Positions 53,992 through 63,660 are shown, numbered from the stretch's first letter. The stretch is DNA of 64,000 nt from Phycisphaerales bacterium (GCA_029260295.1 JAJDDN010000005.1:24302-88301); one strand, 5' to 3'. Numbers and translations: made by a program. The notes: generated from the sequence alone by a model not told the origin.

Positions 53992-54291
53992 TTAGCTCGC
54001 GTGGGCGGCGCGGTAGTCACGGAGCCATTGTGGGCGATTGACATCGGCCTCGTATGGGTCGACATGGACGCGGCCATTCTTCTGGAAGACGACCTTGCCG
54101 GTGGCGACGCTGAAGAGCGTGTCGTCCTTACCGATGCGGACATTGAAACCAGGGGTGAACTTGGTCCCGCACTGACGGATGATGATCGCGCCCGGCTTGG
54201 CTGCTTCGCCGCCGTAGAGCTTGACGCCCCGGTACTGCGGGTTTGAGTCGCGGCCGTTCTTAGTTGAGCCTGCAGCCTTTTTATGTGCCAT
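53992..54291 (-). CDS. rpmA: 50S ribosomal protein L27
   Basis: 99 residues. The start [47 protein letters not shown] is the classic L27 N-terminus, whose tail reaches the peptidyl-transferase centre. rplU, its usual partner, is not adjacent. The frame is open further upstream, but the family Met is at 54291. Confidence 0.96.
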   Translation of the reverse strand: MAHKKAAGSTKNGRDSNPQYRGVKLYGGEAAKPGAIIIRQCGTKFTPGFNVRIGKDDTLFSVATGKVVFQKNGRVHVDPYEADVNRPQWLRDYRAAHAS

Positions 54292-54478
54292 GTCAGTGAT
54301 CTCCGTCAATCTGATCCATTGGTGCACGAACTTTCAACAAGTAACGAGCGGATCGGGGTGTCTTTTATCGTCTAGCGACCACATGCGTCGCGGGGGCAAG
54401 CGTAGGCGTCTCAACCATTTGAGTCCAGATTCAATTGCCCAGTCCTATTCCAATTCCGTGATCTTCTACTTTGGGGGG

Positions 54479-55111
54479 TTACCGCATGACCCAGCGTTTT
54501 TCGGCCATCTCGAACGGACGGGCGCCCTGCTCGCTGAACTCGCCTGGGGTGGCGAAACGGAGCATGAGGGTCTTGCGGAGCGTATATCGGCGTGGGTTAT
54601 CGGTCTCTCGGCCGACAACATAGGACTCGAACTCGCCGCTCAGACCCGCAAAGAAGACTTTGACTTCGTCGACATCGAGCTGATTGGCGGGCCAGATCAG
54701 GACGCCGTCGCGGGCGTGCTCTGGCCCTTGGAGAACTGTGGAGACGATGTCGATCTGAGATTCGATGAGCGGGTTATCGAGTTCTTCGAGAATCAAGTTG
54801 GTGACGGCTGTGGGGACATTGCGTCCTGATTTGAGCACGGTGATGTTGTCGGTCATCAGCGAGACATCGGGCGCAAAGAGGAGGTCGGCACCGGAGAAGT
54901 TGGTGATGTTGTAGGTCAAAAAGAAGTAAGGCAATGGGCCGTGCCCGTCGTCAACCCACGCCAACCGGAGCGGTCCCAGGTCGAAGGTAAACTCCCAGGT
55001 CGATGCAACCGGGGAGGGCTCTGGGGCTGCAATAGCAGACGATCCAGCCCCCAAGAGGAGCAGGGATCCCAGGATCAAGCCGTTAAGTGCTGTGCGGATA
55101 TGTGAGGCCAT
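54479..55111 (-). CDS. Exported protein of unknown function
   Basis: 210 residues. A signal peptide (GLILGSLLLLGAGSSAIAA) ends at about residue 29. The mature part is a beta-rich domain (STWEFTFDLGPLRLAWVDD, YFFLTYNITNFSGADLLFAPDVSLMTDN). I recognise no family, though it resembles small exported planctomycete proteins. It stands alone between rpmA and the divergent GNAT gene. Confidence 0.55.
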   Translation of the reverse strand: MASHIRTALNGLILGSLLLLGAGSSAIAAPEPSPVASTWEFTFDLGPLRLAWVDDGHGPLPYFFLTYNITNFSGADLLFAPDVSLMTDNITVLKSGRNVPTAVTNLILEELDNPLIESQIDIVSTVLQGPEHARDGVLIWPANQLDVDEVKVFFAGLSGEFESYVVGRETDNPRRYTLRKTLMLRFATPGEFSEQGARPFEMAEKRWVMR

Positions 55112-55317
55112 GATGATCTCGTCAAAAAAAGGAAACGGGTCAAACTTTCAGATCTCGATGTACGAACAGCCTTATTGGATGCGTCAGCGAGAGGTGCATG
55201 GTAGTCTAGTGTCATCCACCAAGTCGCGGGAAACTGAATGTCCCGATCCGCAGGATTTGGCCGATGGTTGCAGTATCAGTCTTTCGAGATCGCGATCCTG
55301 AGAACAGAAGAATCTCC

Positions 55318-56358
55318 ATGAGCATCCATCCCAACCATTCGGCATCTCAGGACCCAACAGACGCTGGCCGCGGTCCAATTGGGGTACAGATCGGGCGTGG
55401 GATCATCCAACCAGCCCTCGAACGGCTGATTACGACCGGGAATCCACGAATTGGGGCCCAGAGGCTGGCACGGAATGCGGCCGCACACGGGATCGATTTG
55501 GACCTAATCTGGGGCGTTTTGGGGGATTTGGATCTCCAACAACCGGCGGTTCGGCAGGTGTGCATGGTGGTCCCTGGGGCTGGGGGCACGGGGATGTGCT
55601 TTGTTTCCAATCCGACGAAATCCGCCTCAAATACCACCCAAATGGGCGATGAGGCGACCCAGATTGAAGAAATCGGGGCCAGTTTGACATCAGCACTCAA
55701 AGAACTCCCCAAGGTCGCAGGGGGACGGGTTCGGCTCGCCCAGATGCTCTTTGAGCCCGATCAGGACTGGACGCATGAGGTCTGTAAGCGGGCCTCAATG
55801 ATTTCTGTCGGGACTCTGGACTATCTACGGATGGATTTTGGTCTCGTCGAACGCTGGCCGATCAGCAATGAATCTTGGGGTGAGGGGATCACGATCCGGC
55901 AGATCAATAACCTGTCCATGAAGACCCCGACCAGCGATGGGTCGCTGCTTGCCCAGGCGTTAGAGCGTTCGTACGAGGACACGCTGGACTGTCCTGAGCT
56001 GTGCGGGATGAGGCCTATGAGCGATGTAATCGCGAGCCATGAATCGACGGGGGCGTTTGATGCATCGCGTTGGTGGTTGTTGTTCAAGGACAATCAGCCT
56101 GCGGGTTGTTGCCTGCTGTCGCATTGTCCGGCCAATGAGTCGATCGAGCTTGTGTATCTGGGCCTTGGACGAACGGTCCAGGGGCATGGGCTGGGCACTC
56201 GATTGCTCACCCACGCATTGCAATCATTGCGAGTAGACGGACCTGTCCACGAGGTCACCTGCGCGGTTGACCGTCGCAATGTTGGGGCATCGAAAATCTA
56301 TATGAGGCTTGGATTCAAGCGGTTTGATGCCCGATGCGGGTATGTTCGCCCGTTATAG
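55318..56358 (+). CDS. GNAT family N-acetyltransferase
   Basis: 346 residues. The C-terminal half is a GNAT domain: RWWLLFKDNQPAGCCLLSH, then LVYLGLGRTVQGHGLGTRLL (acetyl-CoA loop) and VDRRNVGASKIYMRLGFKRF. The N-terminal half is less conserved and may be a second, degenerate GNAT unit. The substrate is unknown. The ATG at 55318 suits the N-terminus; it lies directly upstream of the candidate origin. Confidence 0.8.
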   Translation: MSIHPNHSASQDPTDAGRGPIGVQIGRGIIQPALERLITTGNPRIGAQRLARNAAAHGIDLDLIWGVLGDLDLQQPAVRQVCMVVPGAGGTGMCFVSNPTKSASNTTQMGDEATQIEEIGASLTSALKELPKVAGGRVRLAQMLFEPDQDWTHEVCKRASMISVGTLDYLRMDFGLVERWPISNESWGEGITIRQINNLSMKTPTSDGSLLAQALERSYEDTLDCPELCGMRPMSDVIASHESTGAFDASRWWLLFKDNQPAGCCLLSHCPANESIELVYLGLGRTVQGHGLGTRLLTHALQSLRVDGPVHEVTCAVDRRNVGASKIYMRLGFKRFDARCGYVRPL

Positions 56359-56853
56359 TTCGGGGGAACCACTTACAAAGTATCGCTGTTTTGCAAAATG
56401 AAAATCGGGAAAATATTTTTCTATTAAGCGCGGAATGAAATGTGCATAACACACGCCGAGTGTGGATGAAAAAAGTTTTCTGATCGTAAGTACCTGTCAA
56501 CTGAGATGCAGCGTGGTGCAAGCCGGTCCGGGCACCAAGTTGTGTGTTGCACATGAAGTCATTGTGTACTACGATCTCTCTGCAGGTTATGGAATGACCG
56601 GCGGGCAGACAGGACTCTATCTGTCGCGTGCGACAACCCGATCCAGCCAGTTCACAGGCCGTGCCATCAGTTGTTTCAGACTGTTGATGGACAACGCGGG
56701 CGAATGAATGGAGATCAGGGAACGACGGGTGATGCGAGAGCAACCACCCGAGAGAAGCACGCGATACCCCGCTCAATATTGAGCACTTCGGATGAAGTAC
56801 AACGGGACGAGGGGATGCACACCCCCTTGTGAAGGCGATCGTTATGTCAACTC
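56359..56853. other. Candidate replication origin region upstream of dnaA
   Basis: TGTGCATAA (56441-56449, exact match to TTATNCACA on the other strand) and TGTGGATGA (56461-56469, one mismatch) lie 20 bases apart, next to an AT-rich run (56395-56428). A promoter-like pair TTGCAA-17-TATTTT overlaps the run (56391-56419). Further on there is a perfect 12-bp palindrome CTCAATATTGAG (56782-56793). There is no gene here. It is a short, box-poor origin if it is one. Confidence 0.45.
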
Positions 56854-56964
56854 GTGAAGGATTCTGTACATTTTTCGAGTTTGAACGCTGGTGCAAGTTG
56901 CCAGGCGCGATCCAATCGCGCCCGCTTGTCCCATGCGGTCCCCGGCGACTTGAGAGGCCTGTTT

Positions 56965-58569
56965 GTGACAACTATCCAATCCAACCGAATCAATACGCCA
57001 TCCCGGGACGAATCTTCAGACCAGGTGAGCCTGAAGTTCAGCGATCATTCGCCATCTACGAGTCGTTCAGCCGCCAGATCAACCTCGGGGCGGAGCCTGT
57101 GTGATCAGATCAGATCAGAGCTCTCGTCACGGCTCGGTGCCAACAAAGTCCGGCGGTACCTGGGTTCAGGCGTTGAGATGTCGCCCGAAGATCAGGGTGT
57201 GCACATCACCGCGAGCAACCGGTTTACCCTCGACATGATCGAAAAACAAATTGGCGAAGACCTCCGATCCGCCCTTAGAGATCAGACCGGGGATCCGTCG
57301 GCCCATGTCCGGTTCTCAGTTCGGACCGATTCGTCCCCATCCACTACCACCCCCACTACTAACTCAAACGGCCCCAAGCCCACGCCCGGTCGCCAGGCGG
57401 GATCACCCAAGGTCCAGAGCCTGATCGCCGGCTCGGCACCATCGAGGACACCGGCCCGAAACAAACTTCCCGCGTGCCCCACAATCGAGGGGTTCTTGGT
57501 CGGGCAACCCAACAAACTCGCGTTTGCGGCTGTCAAATCATTGCTCGAATCCCCGGGCGGGAGCCCGCCGGTATTTCTCCACGGGACTTGTGGCGTAGGC
57601 AAAACGCACTTGTTGCGGGCTGCAGCCCAGCGGTACCGCCAGATGGTGCCGGGCTCCAAGGTCCGTTACATCACGGGCGAGGCGTTTACCAACTCGTTCG
57701 TCCAATCGATCCGTACAAAGACGGTCGATTTGTTCGAGAAGAAGTTCCGCGGGCTCGATGTACTGTGTCTTGATGATGTGCATCTGGTGGCCGGTAAAGA
57801 GAGCACCCAGAACGAGCTTCTTCAGATCTTCAATACGCTCTCGCTCAGCGGTGCCAAGGTAATTCTTGCGTCCGATGCACCACCCAGTGAGATCGCTCGA
57901 TTGAACACCGGGCTCGCATCTCGTTTCAACGGCGGGGTCGTGGCGCGGATCGACACGCCGGACCGAGCGTTGGGACTGAGGATTGCTCGTCAGATCTGTC
58001 TGGTGCGTGGGATGTCGATTGACGATGCGGGGATCGGGGCGATCCTGGATCGGACGCGGGTAGGAGATGGGGCCTCTGTTCGTGAGCTTGAGGGGGCGAT
58101 TGTGCAGGTTCAGGCTGTGGCTCGGCTGCTGGATCAGGATCAAAACGGGGCACCGACCTTGACGAGCATCCACCGGGCTCTTGAGCTCCGGACAGGCAAT
58201 AGCGGTCAGCAGCGGTCTACCGGGCCGATCCCGATCGATTTGATTACTCGGATCGTTACCGAGCATCTGGGTGTTACGCGTCAGGATCTTGGCGGGCGGG
58301 GCCGGCACCGGACTGTCGTGCTGGCTCGGGAGTTGATTGTGCACCTGTGCCGAGAGCTAACGACCCATAGTTTCCCGGAGATTGCCCATGCGATCGGACG
58401 CCCAAACCACTCAACGGTGATCACGGCCGCCAAGCGGATCCGGGGGCGGATCGAGAATTTGGAACTGTGTGTACAGATGGGCCCCGAATCCGGCGTGACC
58501 GTCAAGGGGCTGACCGAGGAACTCACCGAGCGGGTCCGGGTGTCTCATTCCCAGCGGGCTGAACGCTGA
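56965..58569 (+). CDS. dnaA: Chromosomal replication initiator protein DnaA
   Basis: 534 residues from a GTG preceded by GAGAGG at 7 bases. Domain I is recognisable (IRSELSSRLGANKVRRYL), followed by a Ser/Thr/Pro-rich linker. Domain III has PTIEGFLVGQPNKLAFAAV, Walker A GTCGVGKTH (about 207-215), Walker B LCLDDVHL and the sensor ASDAPPSEI. Domain IV holds VVLARELIVHLCRELTTHSFPEIAHAIGRPNHSTVITA. The DNA-contact motif has NHST where most DnaA have DHTT or DHST. The frame is open from 56854; the added 37 residues match no DnaA N-terminus. Confidence 0.93.
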   Translation: MTTIQSNRINTPSRDESSDQVSLKFSDHSPSTSRSAARSTSGRSLCDQIRSELSSRLGANKVRRYLGSGVEMSPEDQGVHITASNRFTLDMIEKQIGEDLRSALRDQTGDPSAHVRFSVRTDSSPSTTTPTTNSNGPKPTPGRQAGSPKVQSLIAGSAPSRTPARNKLPACPTIEGFLVGQPNKLAFAAVKSLLESPGGSPPVFLHGTCGVGKTHLLRAAAQRYRQMVPGSKVRYITGEAFTNSFVQSIRTKTVDLFEKKFRGLDVLCLDDVHLVAGKESTQNELLQIFNTLSLSGAKVILASDAPPSEIARLNTGLASRFNGGVVARIDTPDRALGLRIARQICLVRGMSIDDAGIGAILDRTRVGDGASVRELEGAIVQVQAVARLLDQDQNGAPTLTSIHRALELRTGNSGQQRSTGPIPIDLITRIVTEHLGVTRQDLGGRGRHRTVVLARELIVHLCRELTTHSFPEIAHAIGRPNHSTVITAAKRIRGRIENLELCVQMGPESGVTVKGLTEELTERVRVSHSQRAER

Positions 58570-58653
58570 TAATCTCGGAAAGTCGATATTTGTGTTGAAA
58601 TCTTTGGGCTAGGGGGTTGTGCTGAGCAGTGGATTGAGCCGACAATCTGTGCG

Positions 58654-59832
58654 ATGGAGCACCAAGAAATACCACTGAGTCGGCCCAATATTTCTCGTCA
58701 CGAGGAAGAGTTGGTTTTGAGAGTTCTGCGATCGGGTCGATTGTCGATCGGGCCGATGGTCGAACGGTTTGAGGAGTTGGTCGCCCACCGGGTCGGGGTC
58801 CAGCATGCGGTGGCGTGCTCTTCGGGGACGGCGGGGCTGCATATGGCGATGGTTGCGCTCGGGATCGGGCCTGGGGACGAGGTGGTGACGACGCCTTTCT
58901 CGTTTATTGCATCATCGAATGTGATCTTGTATGTCGGGGCCAAGCCAGTGTTTGTGGACATCTGTCCCCGGAGCCTGAACGCTGATCCTGAGCTTCTTGA
59001 AAAGGCGATCACGCCCAAGACCAAGGCGATCCTGGCGGTTGAGGCGTTCGGGAATCCCGAGCACATGGACGCGTATGCGCGGATCGCGGCCAAATACGAG
59101 ATCCCGCTGATCGAGGATTGCTGCGAGGCCCTTGGGGCGAAATACAAGGGGATCTCGGCAGGGGCGTTTGGGCGGGTTGGGGTCTTTGGGTTCTATCCCA
59201 ACAAACAAATCACGACGGGCGAGGGCGGGATGATTGTCACCGATGATGAGCGGCTGGCGGATCTGTGCCGATCACTGCGGAATCATGGGCGGGCGGTTGC
59301 CGGGCGGGGGGCGGTTGATGGCGGGTCCACGGCTGGGAGCTGGCTCCATCACGAACGGCTGGGGTTCAACTACCGGATGTCGGAGGTCGCGGCGGCTCTT
59401 GGGGTCGCCCAGATGGAGCGGCTCGACGAGATCCTGCGTGCACGGTCGGATACTGCCGAGATGTATATTGAACGGATGGCGGGGCTGAGTGAGCTGATCC
59501 TGCCGACGGTGCCGGATGACTCGATTATGAGTTGGTTTGTGTTTGTCGCGAGGCTCTCGACGGGGTACACCCGCGAGGAACGCGACCGGGTGATCCAGGG
59601 CTTGCGGATGCATGACATCGGGTCGAGCGACTATTTCCCGTGTATTCATCTTCAGCCGATCTATCAGGAGGCGTTTGGGTACCGTGAGGGGGCGTATCCG
59701 ATTGCTGAATCGGTGAGCAGCCGAACGCTGGCGCTCCCGTTTTATGGATGGATGACGAGCCGAGAGGTGGATTTGGTTGTTCAGACGCTGGAAGTGATGA
59801 TCTCGCGTGAGAATCTGTCCCGACGGAGCTAG
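58654..59832 (+). CDS. DegT/DnrJ/EryC1/StrS family sugar aminotransferase
   Basis: 392 residues. PLP-enzyme blocks: SRHEEELVLRVLRSGRLSIGPMVERFEE, ACSSGTAGLHMAMVALGIGPGDEVVTTPFSFIASSN, then the catalytic Lys in GFYPNKQITTGEGGMIVT, and LGFNYRMSEVAAALGVAQMERLD. Such enzymes place an amino group on nucleotide-linked sugars used in surface glycans. No nucleotide-sugar partner genes adjoin, so the sugar is not known. Confidence 0.93.
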   Translation: MEHQEIPLSRPNISRHEEELVLRVLRSGRLSIGPMVERFEELVAHRVGVQHAVACSSGTAGLHMAMVALGIGPGDEVVTTPFSFIASSNVILYVGAKPVFVDICPRSLNADPELLEKAITPKTKAILAVEAFGNPEHMDAYARIAAKYEIPLIEDCCEALGAKYKGISAGAFGRVGVFGFYPNKQITTGEGGMIVTDDERLADLCRSLRNHGRAVAGRGAVDGGSTAGSWLHHERLGFNYRMSEVAAALGVAQMERLDEILRARSDTAEMYIERMAGLSELILPTVPDDSIMSWFVFVARLSTGYTREERDRVIQGLRMHDIGSSDYFPCIHLQPIYQEAFGYREGAYPIAESVSSRTLALPFYGWMTSREVDLVVQTLEVMISRENLSRRS

Positions 59833-59946
59833 TTCAGGTCTTTGATCGAGTGCGAGTGGTGGCATGGGCTTGCCTAGGCAAATCGGAGGGCTATCATCAT
59901 GACCCGGTACTCAGGGTGAGTGCCGATTCTTTGATGAGGTTTTGCT

Positions 59947-60240
59947 ATGCCATTTGAATGCCACTTTACCGGTAAGAAGACAACCTTTGGTAGAAAGCGT
60001 GCGTACGGCGGTGCGAAGATCTCCAAGGGTGGTTTCGGTCTCCAGACCACGGGCATCACCCGCCGAACCTTCAAGCCGAACCTTCAGAAGATCAATGTTG
60101 AGTTGACTGATGCCAAGGGTGCCAAACGATCCAAGCGGGTCTATGTCGCTGCCTCGGCGTTGCATGCCGGTATGGTGACCAAGCCGCTCAAGCGGAAATA
60201 TGGCTACACCCGCCAGCAAAAAGAAGCCCTCCAAGGCTGA
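59947..60240 (+). CDS. rpmB: 50S ribosomal protein L28
   Basis: 97 residues. The start lies after TTTGATGAGG; blocks KRAYGGAKISKGGFGLQTTGITRRTFKPNLQKINVEL and KRVYVAASALHAGMV follow the L28 pattern, with an N-terminal FECHFTGKKTTFGRK. Monocistronic, with its own terminator. Confidence 0.9.
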   Translation: MPFECHFTGKKTTFGRKRAYGGAKISKGGFGLQTTGITRRTFKPNLQKINVELTDAKGAKRSKRVYVAASALHAGMVTKPLKRKYGYTRQQKEALQG

Positions 60241-60263
60241 ATTTTCAAAAATATCCACTCATT

Positions 60264-60295
60264 ACCCACACCTTTGCGTGTGGGTTCTTTTGTTT
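60264..60295 (+). terminator. Intrinsic terminator of rpmB
   Basis: ACCCACAC and GTGTGGGT around a 6-base loop, followed by a T-rich run. Confidence 0.9.
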
Positions 60296-60393
60296 TAGAG
60301 TGATTTGTAGTACAATCGGGGTCCTACGACGGACCGCACACGACCGCCATTTGCTTTTTATTGGCGATCAATTACATGTTGGGAGGGCACCGG

Positions 60394-61053
60394 ATGCTCT
60401 GTGAATGTCAACAACGACAAGCGACGATCCATGAAGTGATCTTGCAGCATGGCAAGAAAGTCGAACGGCACCTGTGCGAACAGTGTGCGTCCCTGCAAGG
60501 GGTTTCGACGGACCCGCATATGCCCATCTCCCAACTGATCTCCAACTACATATCTGGCAAGAACTTATCAATCCCAACCGTGAGCGATAAAGACACCCCC
60601 AAATCACAATCCCCCAAGCCCGGATCTACCCCGCCTTGCCCGACCTGCTCGATGACCTATTCGAAGTTCAAGGACACGGGATTGCTTGGATGCCCTTCGT
60701 GCTACACCAGTTTCCAGAAGCGGCTCTCGCCTTTGATTGCTCGGGCCCATGACGGGGGCGAGCAGCATATCGGCAAGGTGCCTCGGCGGGCGCTTGCGAG
60801 TCTTGGGCGTGCTGATGGTGCGGGGCTTGAGTCTCTTATCGGTGGAGCGTCTGAACGCGAGCAACGGCTTGGTCAGGTGCGGGACAAGCTGAATCATGCG
60901 GTGGCTCATGAGGATTACGAACGGGCCGCGATGCTTCGTGATGAGATGACCCGCCTAGCTTCGTTGCCAACTTCAACACCAGCTTCGGGTTCCGCTTCGC
61001 AGATTGAATCCAGGCAGGATGCACCATCTCCTGCACTCGAAGAAAGTTCTTAG
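60394..61053 (+). CDS. McsA-like zinc-binding protein with UvrB/UvrC motif
   Basis: 219 residues. Two zinc-type cysteine pairs: CECQQRQ with HLCEQCASL, and CPTCSMTYSKFKDTGLLGCPSCY. A C-terminal UvrB/UvrC (UVR) motif follows, LRDKLNHAVAHEDYERAAMLRDEM-like. McsA partners the arginine kinase McsB in marking proteins for ClpCP; the McsB gene is 90 bases on. The ATG at 60394 has a perfect GGGAGG 7 bases before it; earlier in-frame starts at 60361 and 60376 lack one. Confidence 0.82.
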   Translation: MLCECQQRQATIHEVILQHGKKVERHLCEQCASLQGVSTDPHMPISQLISNYISGKNLSIPTVSDKDTPKSQSPKPGSTPPCPTCSMTYSKFKDTGLLGCPSCYTSFQKRLSPLIARAHDGGEQHIGKVPRRALASLGRADGAGLESLIGGASEREQRLGQVRDKLNHAVAHEDYERAAMLRDEMTRLASLPTSTPASGSASQIESRQDAPSPALEESS

Positions 61054-61142
61054 ACCCGTTCATTTCGTGTGGTCGCTGCGATGACGGTGACGAATAATCT
61101 CTCTTTGTACAGAGTCCCGAACCGCGAACAGGTGATCGAGCA

Positions 61143-62390
61143 ATGCAGGCCAATGAACCATCAGGACAAGCCCAAGAGTTCCCCGAGCGATCGGGCCAGA
61201 AACGCTCGATCCCTCATATCAATATTGAAGGGCAGGCGATCAAGGGGAAGGGTCTTGAGGGGAAGGGTCTTGAGGGGAAGGGGAACCCGATGATTGTCGG
61301 CGGGCCGGTCCAAACAGGAACAACCGAATGGCTCAAAGGCACTGGCGAGATGTGCGATGTTGTGATGTCGTCACGCGCCCGCGCGGCTAGAAACCTTGCG
61401 GGGTTCCCGTTCCCCCCCGCTGCTTCGTCGGCGGACCGGTCGCAGATCATGGAGATTTGCCGGCGGTGCATCGAATCGCTCGCGCACGAAGAGGGGACGA
61501 CGGTTCGATGGTTTGATCTACGGAACTCTGAACCGATTGATCGCCGGCTGCTTGTTGAACGCCAGCTGATGTCGCGCCAGCATGCTCGCGGGCGGTATTC
61601 CAATGGCGAAGGCGGCCCGGACTCTCCCAGGGGACTGGCGGTGCTTGAGCCTCATGAGCGGGTAAGTATTCTGGTCAACGAAGAGGACCATCTGCGGGTC
61701 CAGGCGATCCGTGCGGGGCTTGCGCTCCAGGACTGCCTTGATGAGATCAATCGGTTTGATGACGGGATCGAAGAGGTTGTCGAATACGCGTTCCATCCTC
61801 AGTTTGGGTATCTGACCGCGTGCCCGACCAATGTCGGGACCGGGCTGCGGCTGTCTGTGATGGTGCATCTGCCCGCGCTCAAGATTACCGGGGAACTCGA
61901 AAAAGTCCGCAATGCTGCCAGCGACATGGGGCTTGCAGTGCGTGGGTTGTACGGCGAGGGGTCGCAGGCGGCTGGGGAGTTCTATCAGATCTCTAACCAG
62001 GTGACGCTCGGCCGTTCCGATGAGATGCTGCTCCGCGAGATTGAGCACGAGGTTGTGCCGAGTATTGTGCGGTACGAGCAGCATGCTCGGGCACAGCTGA
62101 TCACCGAGAACCGGCCGCTGCTGGAGGACAAGGTCTTCCGCTCGCTGGGCATTCTGCGTGGGGCCCGCCTCTTGAAACCTGACGAGGCGCTCGAACATCT
62201 TGGGCTGGTGCGTCTGGGTGTGATCTGCAAGGTGATTCAAGATGTGCCGTTGGAATCGATCCATGAGCTATTGCTGCTGATTCAGCCTGGGCATATGCAG
62301 CGGATGCTTGGGAAAGAGCTCTCTCAATCTGAACGACGCATCGCACGCGCCACGCTGGTTCGCGAGCGTTTGAGTCTTGATAGCAAGTGA
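61143..62390 (+). CDS. mcsB: Protein arginine kinase McsB
   Basis: 415 residues. ATP:guanido phosphotransferase blocks: WLKGTGEMCDVVMSSRARAARNLAGFPFP, then SILVNEEDHLRVQAIRAG, EYAFHPQFGYLTACPTNVGTGLRLSVMVHLPAL and YQISNQVTLGRSDEMLL. It phosphorylates arginine residues of misfolded proteins. The first 50 residues are not family sequence and include a GKGLEGKGLEGKG repeat; the ATG at 61290, preceded by a G-rich run, might be the real start. Confidence 0.9.
   Translation: MQANEPSGQAQEFPERSGQKRSIPHINIEGQAIKGKGLEGKGLEGKGNPMIVGGPVQTGTTEWLKGTGEMCDVVMSSRARAARNLAGFPFPPAASSADRSQIMEICRRCIESLAHEEGTTVRWFDLRNSEPIDRRLLVERQLMSRQHARGRYSNGEGGPDSPRGLAVLEPHERVSILVNEEDHLRVQAIRAGLALQDCLDEINRFDDGIEEVVEYAFHPQFGYLTACPTNVGTGLRLSVMVHLPALKITGELEKVRNAASDMGLAVRGLYGEGSQAAGEFYQISNQVTLGRSDEMLLREIEHEVVPSIVRYEQHARAQLITENRPLLEDKVFRSLGILRGARLLKPDEALEHLGLVRLGVICKVIQDVPLESIHELLLLIQPGHMQRMLGKELSQSERRIARATLVRERLSLDSK
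61244..61282 (+). repeat. 15-bp tandem repeat at the 5' end of mcsB
   Basis: GGGGAAGGGTCTTGA at 61244-61258 and 61259-61273, with a partial third unit to 61282. In frame it encodes GKGLE units. If translation starts at 61290 it is part of the leader and carries Shine-Dalgarno-like runs. Confidence 0.85.
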
Positions 62391-63229
62391 ATCGTGTATC
62401 TGCAATTCTTGAGAGCATCGAAACCGAGTTGCTCGGCCGGCGGGGATTGTCGTTCTCGATAGCTGCCAAGCGGAGCGGATGGACACCCGAGGACGCGACG
62501 GGTGTGTGCTGGCGGTGTGCTCAATCGGTTGGTCAGCACGAAACCGATGGCGACGGGTGTGCCACTTGCAGGCCAAACAAGCTGCCTTGGGACCGATCTA
62601 TGCGGCTTGGGCACTACGACGGGATTATCCGGGATGCGGTGCTGGATCTCAAGTTTCGCCGATGGAGGCTGACCGGCGGGCAACTCGGGGCGGTGTTTGG
62701 ATCTGAAATCGTTGATCGGCTTGAAGTGATGGGGATCAAGCCTTGTGAAGCGAAGATTGTCCCGGTCCCGATGACCAACCGCCGACGGATACGACGCGGG
62801 GTGAATCACACACTTGTTTTGGCGCGGGGGGTGTCCAAAACGAGCGGGATCGGGATTTCGAGGCTGTTGCAAGTACGAAATCGGGCCGAGCAGATCGGAT
62901 TGAGTGCGACAGATCGGATCAAGAACATGCGTGGGGCGTTCTATGTGCCGAGTTCTGCGGTGGAACGACTCAAGAAAGAGATGGGGCAGACAATTCGAGC
63001 AATTATTGTTCTGGATGATGTCCGGACGACCGGTGCGACGCTGGAAGAGTGTTGCCGCGTGTTAAAGCGTGAAATTGGCGTAATTCCGGGGGAGAATCGT
63101 CCTGAGATTTGGGCTGCGAGCGTAGCGATGGCCGGGGACGAGCGCAAGGGTGGCTCCGAGATTGAGGTCTTGGATGAATTATCGGCAAAAGGTGGAGAAT
63201 TGAGTAAGAAGTTGACGCTTGAAGTTTGA
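62387..63229 (+). CDS. ComF family phosphoribosyltransferase
   Basis: 280 residues. An N-terminal zinc finger (CWRCAQSVG ... CATC) and a type I phosphoribosyltransferase fold: KIVPVPMTNRRRIRRGVNHTLVLARGVSK, RNRAEQIGLSATDRIKNMRGAF and the PRPP loop IIVLDDVRTTGATLEECCRVL. ComF is needed for DNA uptake in competent bacteria; pilT elsewhere in the window fits that trait. A GTG start overlaps the mcsB stop (GTGA). Confidence 0.88.
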   Translation: MNRVSAILESIETELLGRRGLSFSIAAKRSGWTPEDATGVCWRCAQSVGQHETDGDGCATCRPNKLPWDRSMRLGHYDGIIRDAVLDLKFRRWRLTGGQLGAVFGSEIVDRLEVMGIKPCEAKIVPVPMTNRRRIRRGVNHTLVLARGVSKTSGIGISRLLQVRNRAEQIGLSATDRIKNMRGAFYVPSSAVERLKKEMGQTIRAIIVLDDVRTTGATLEECCRVLKREIGVIPGENRPEIWAASVAMAGDERKGGSEIEVLDELSAKGGELSKKLTLEV

Positions 63230-63660
63230 CCTTGAGAAGTTGCGGTCTATGCTCTCCCTCGCCACTCGGAAGGGTTGGCAAGACAACTGAACGAGCTTGA
63301 TGCTCCTCAGTCGGCTTCTTTGACAAGTGAACAGTTGGGTCCACCGCAAGAATGTGATGCGGCAACACCGATGCATAATCGGGCTTTAAGCGAGCAGTTG
63401 TCGTATATTAAAATGCTTCAGTGAAAGTCACATTTCGCTGTCGTTACATTCTTGTGCAAGTGGAAGCCCTATAATTTTATTATAGAGAAAAAACTTTGAG
63501 TGAACGAAACCTGAGACTTGCCGTCTCAGGCATTAACGAGCAATCGTTGATGATTGACCGACCCGGTACGCCCTGCTTGCAGGCACGACCGGGACAAGTC
63601 GGATCGGCTTCTTTTGATGCGTTTGGATGAGCACTCCGGTGTTTGTCCAGCAACAATATT
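63230..63660 (+). promoter_or_regulatory. Promoter and leader region of the rRNA operon
   Basis: TATAAT at 63470-63475 is part of a perfect inverted repeat, CTATAATTTTATTATAG (63469-63485); no good -35 box stands at 17 bases. Downstream, CCTGAGAC/GTCTCAGG (63510-63517, 63523-63530) forms a leader hairpin. The part before 63400 shows no gene. Confidence 0.5.

Noticed and set aside
56854..56964. 37-residue N-terminal extension of DnaA from a GTG at 56854
   Set aside because: No ribosome site; the GTG at 56965 has GAGAGG at the right distance and the extension resembles no DnaA domain.
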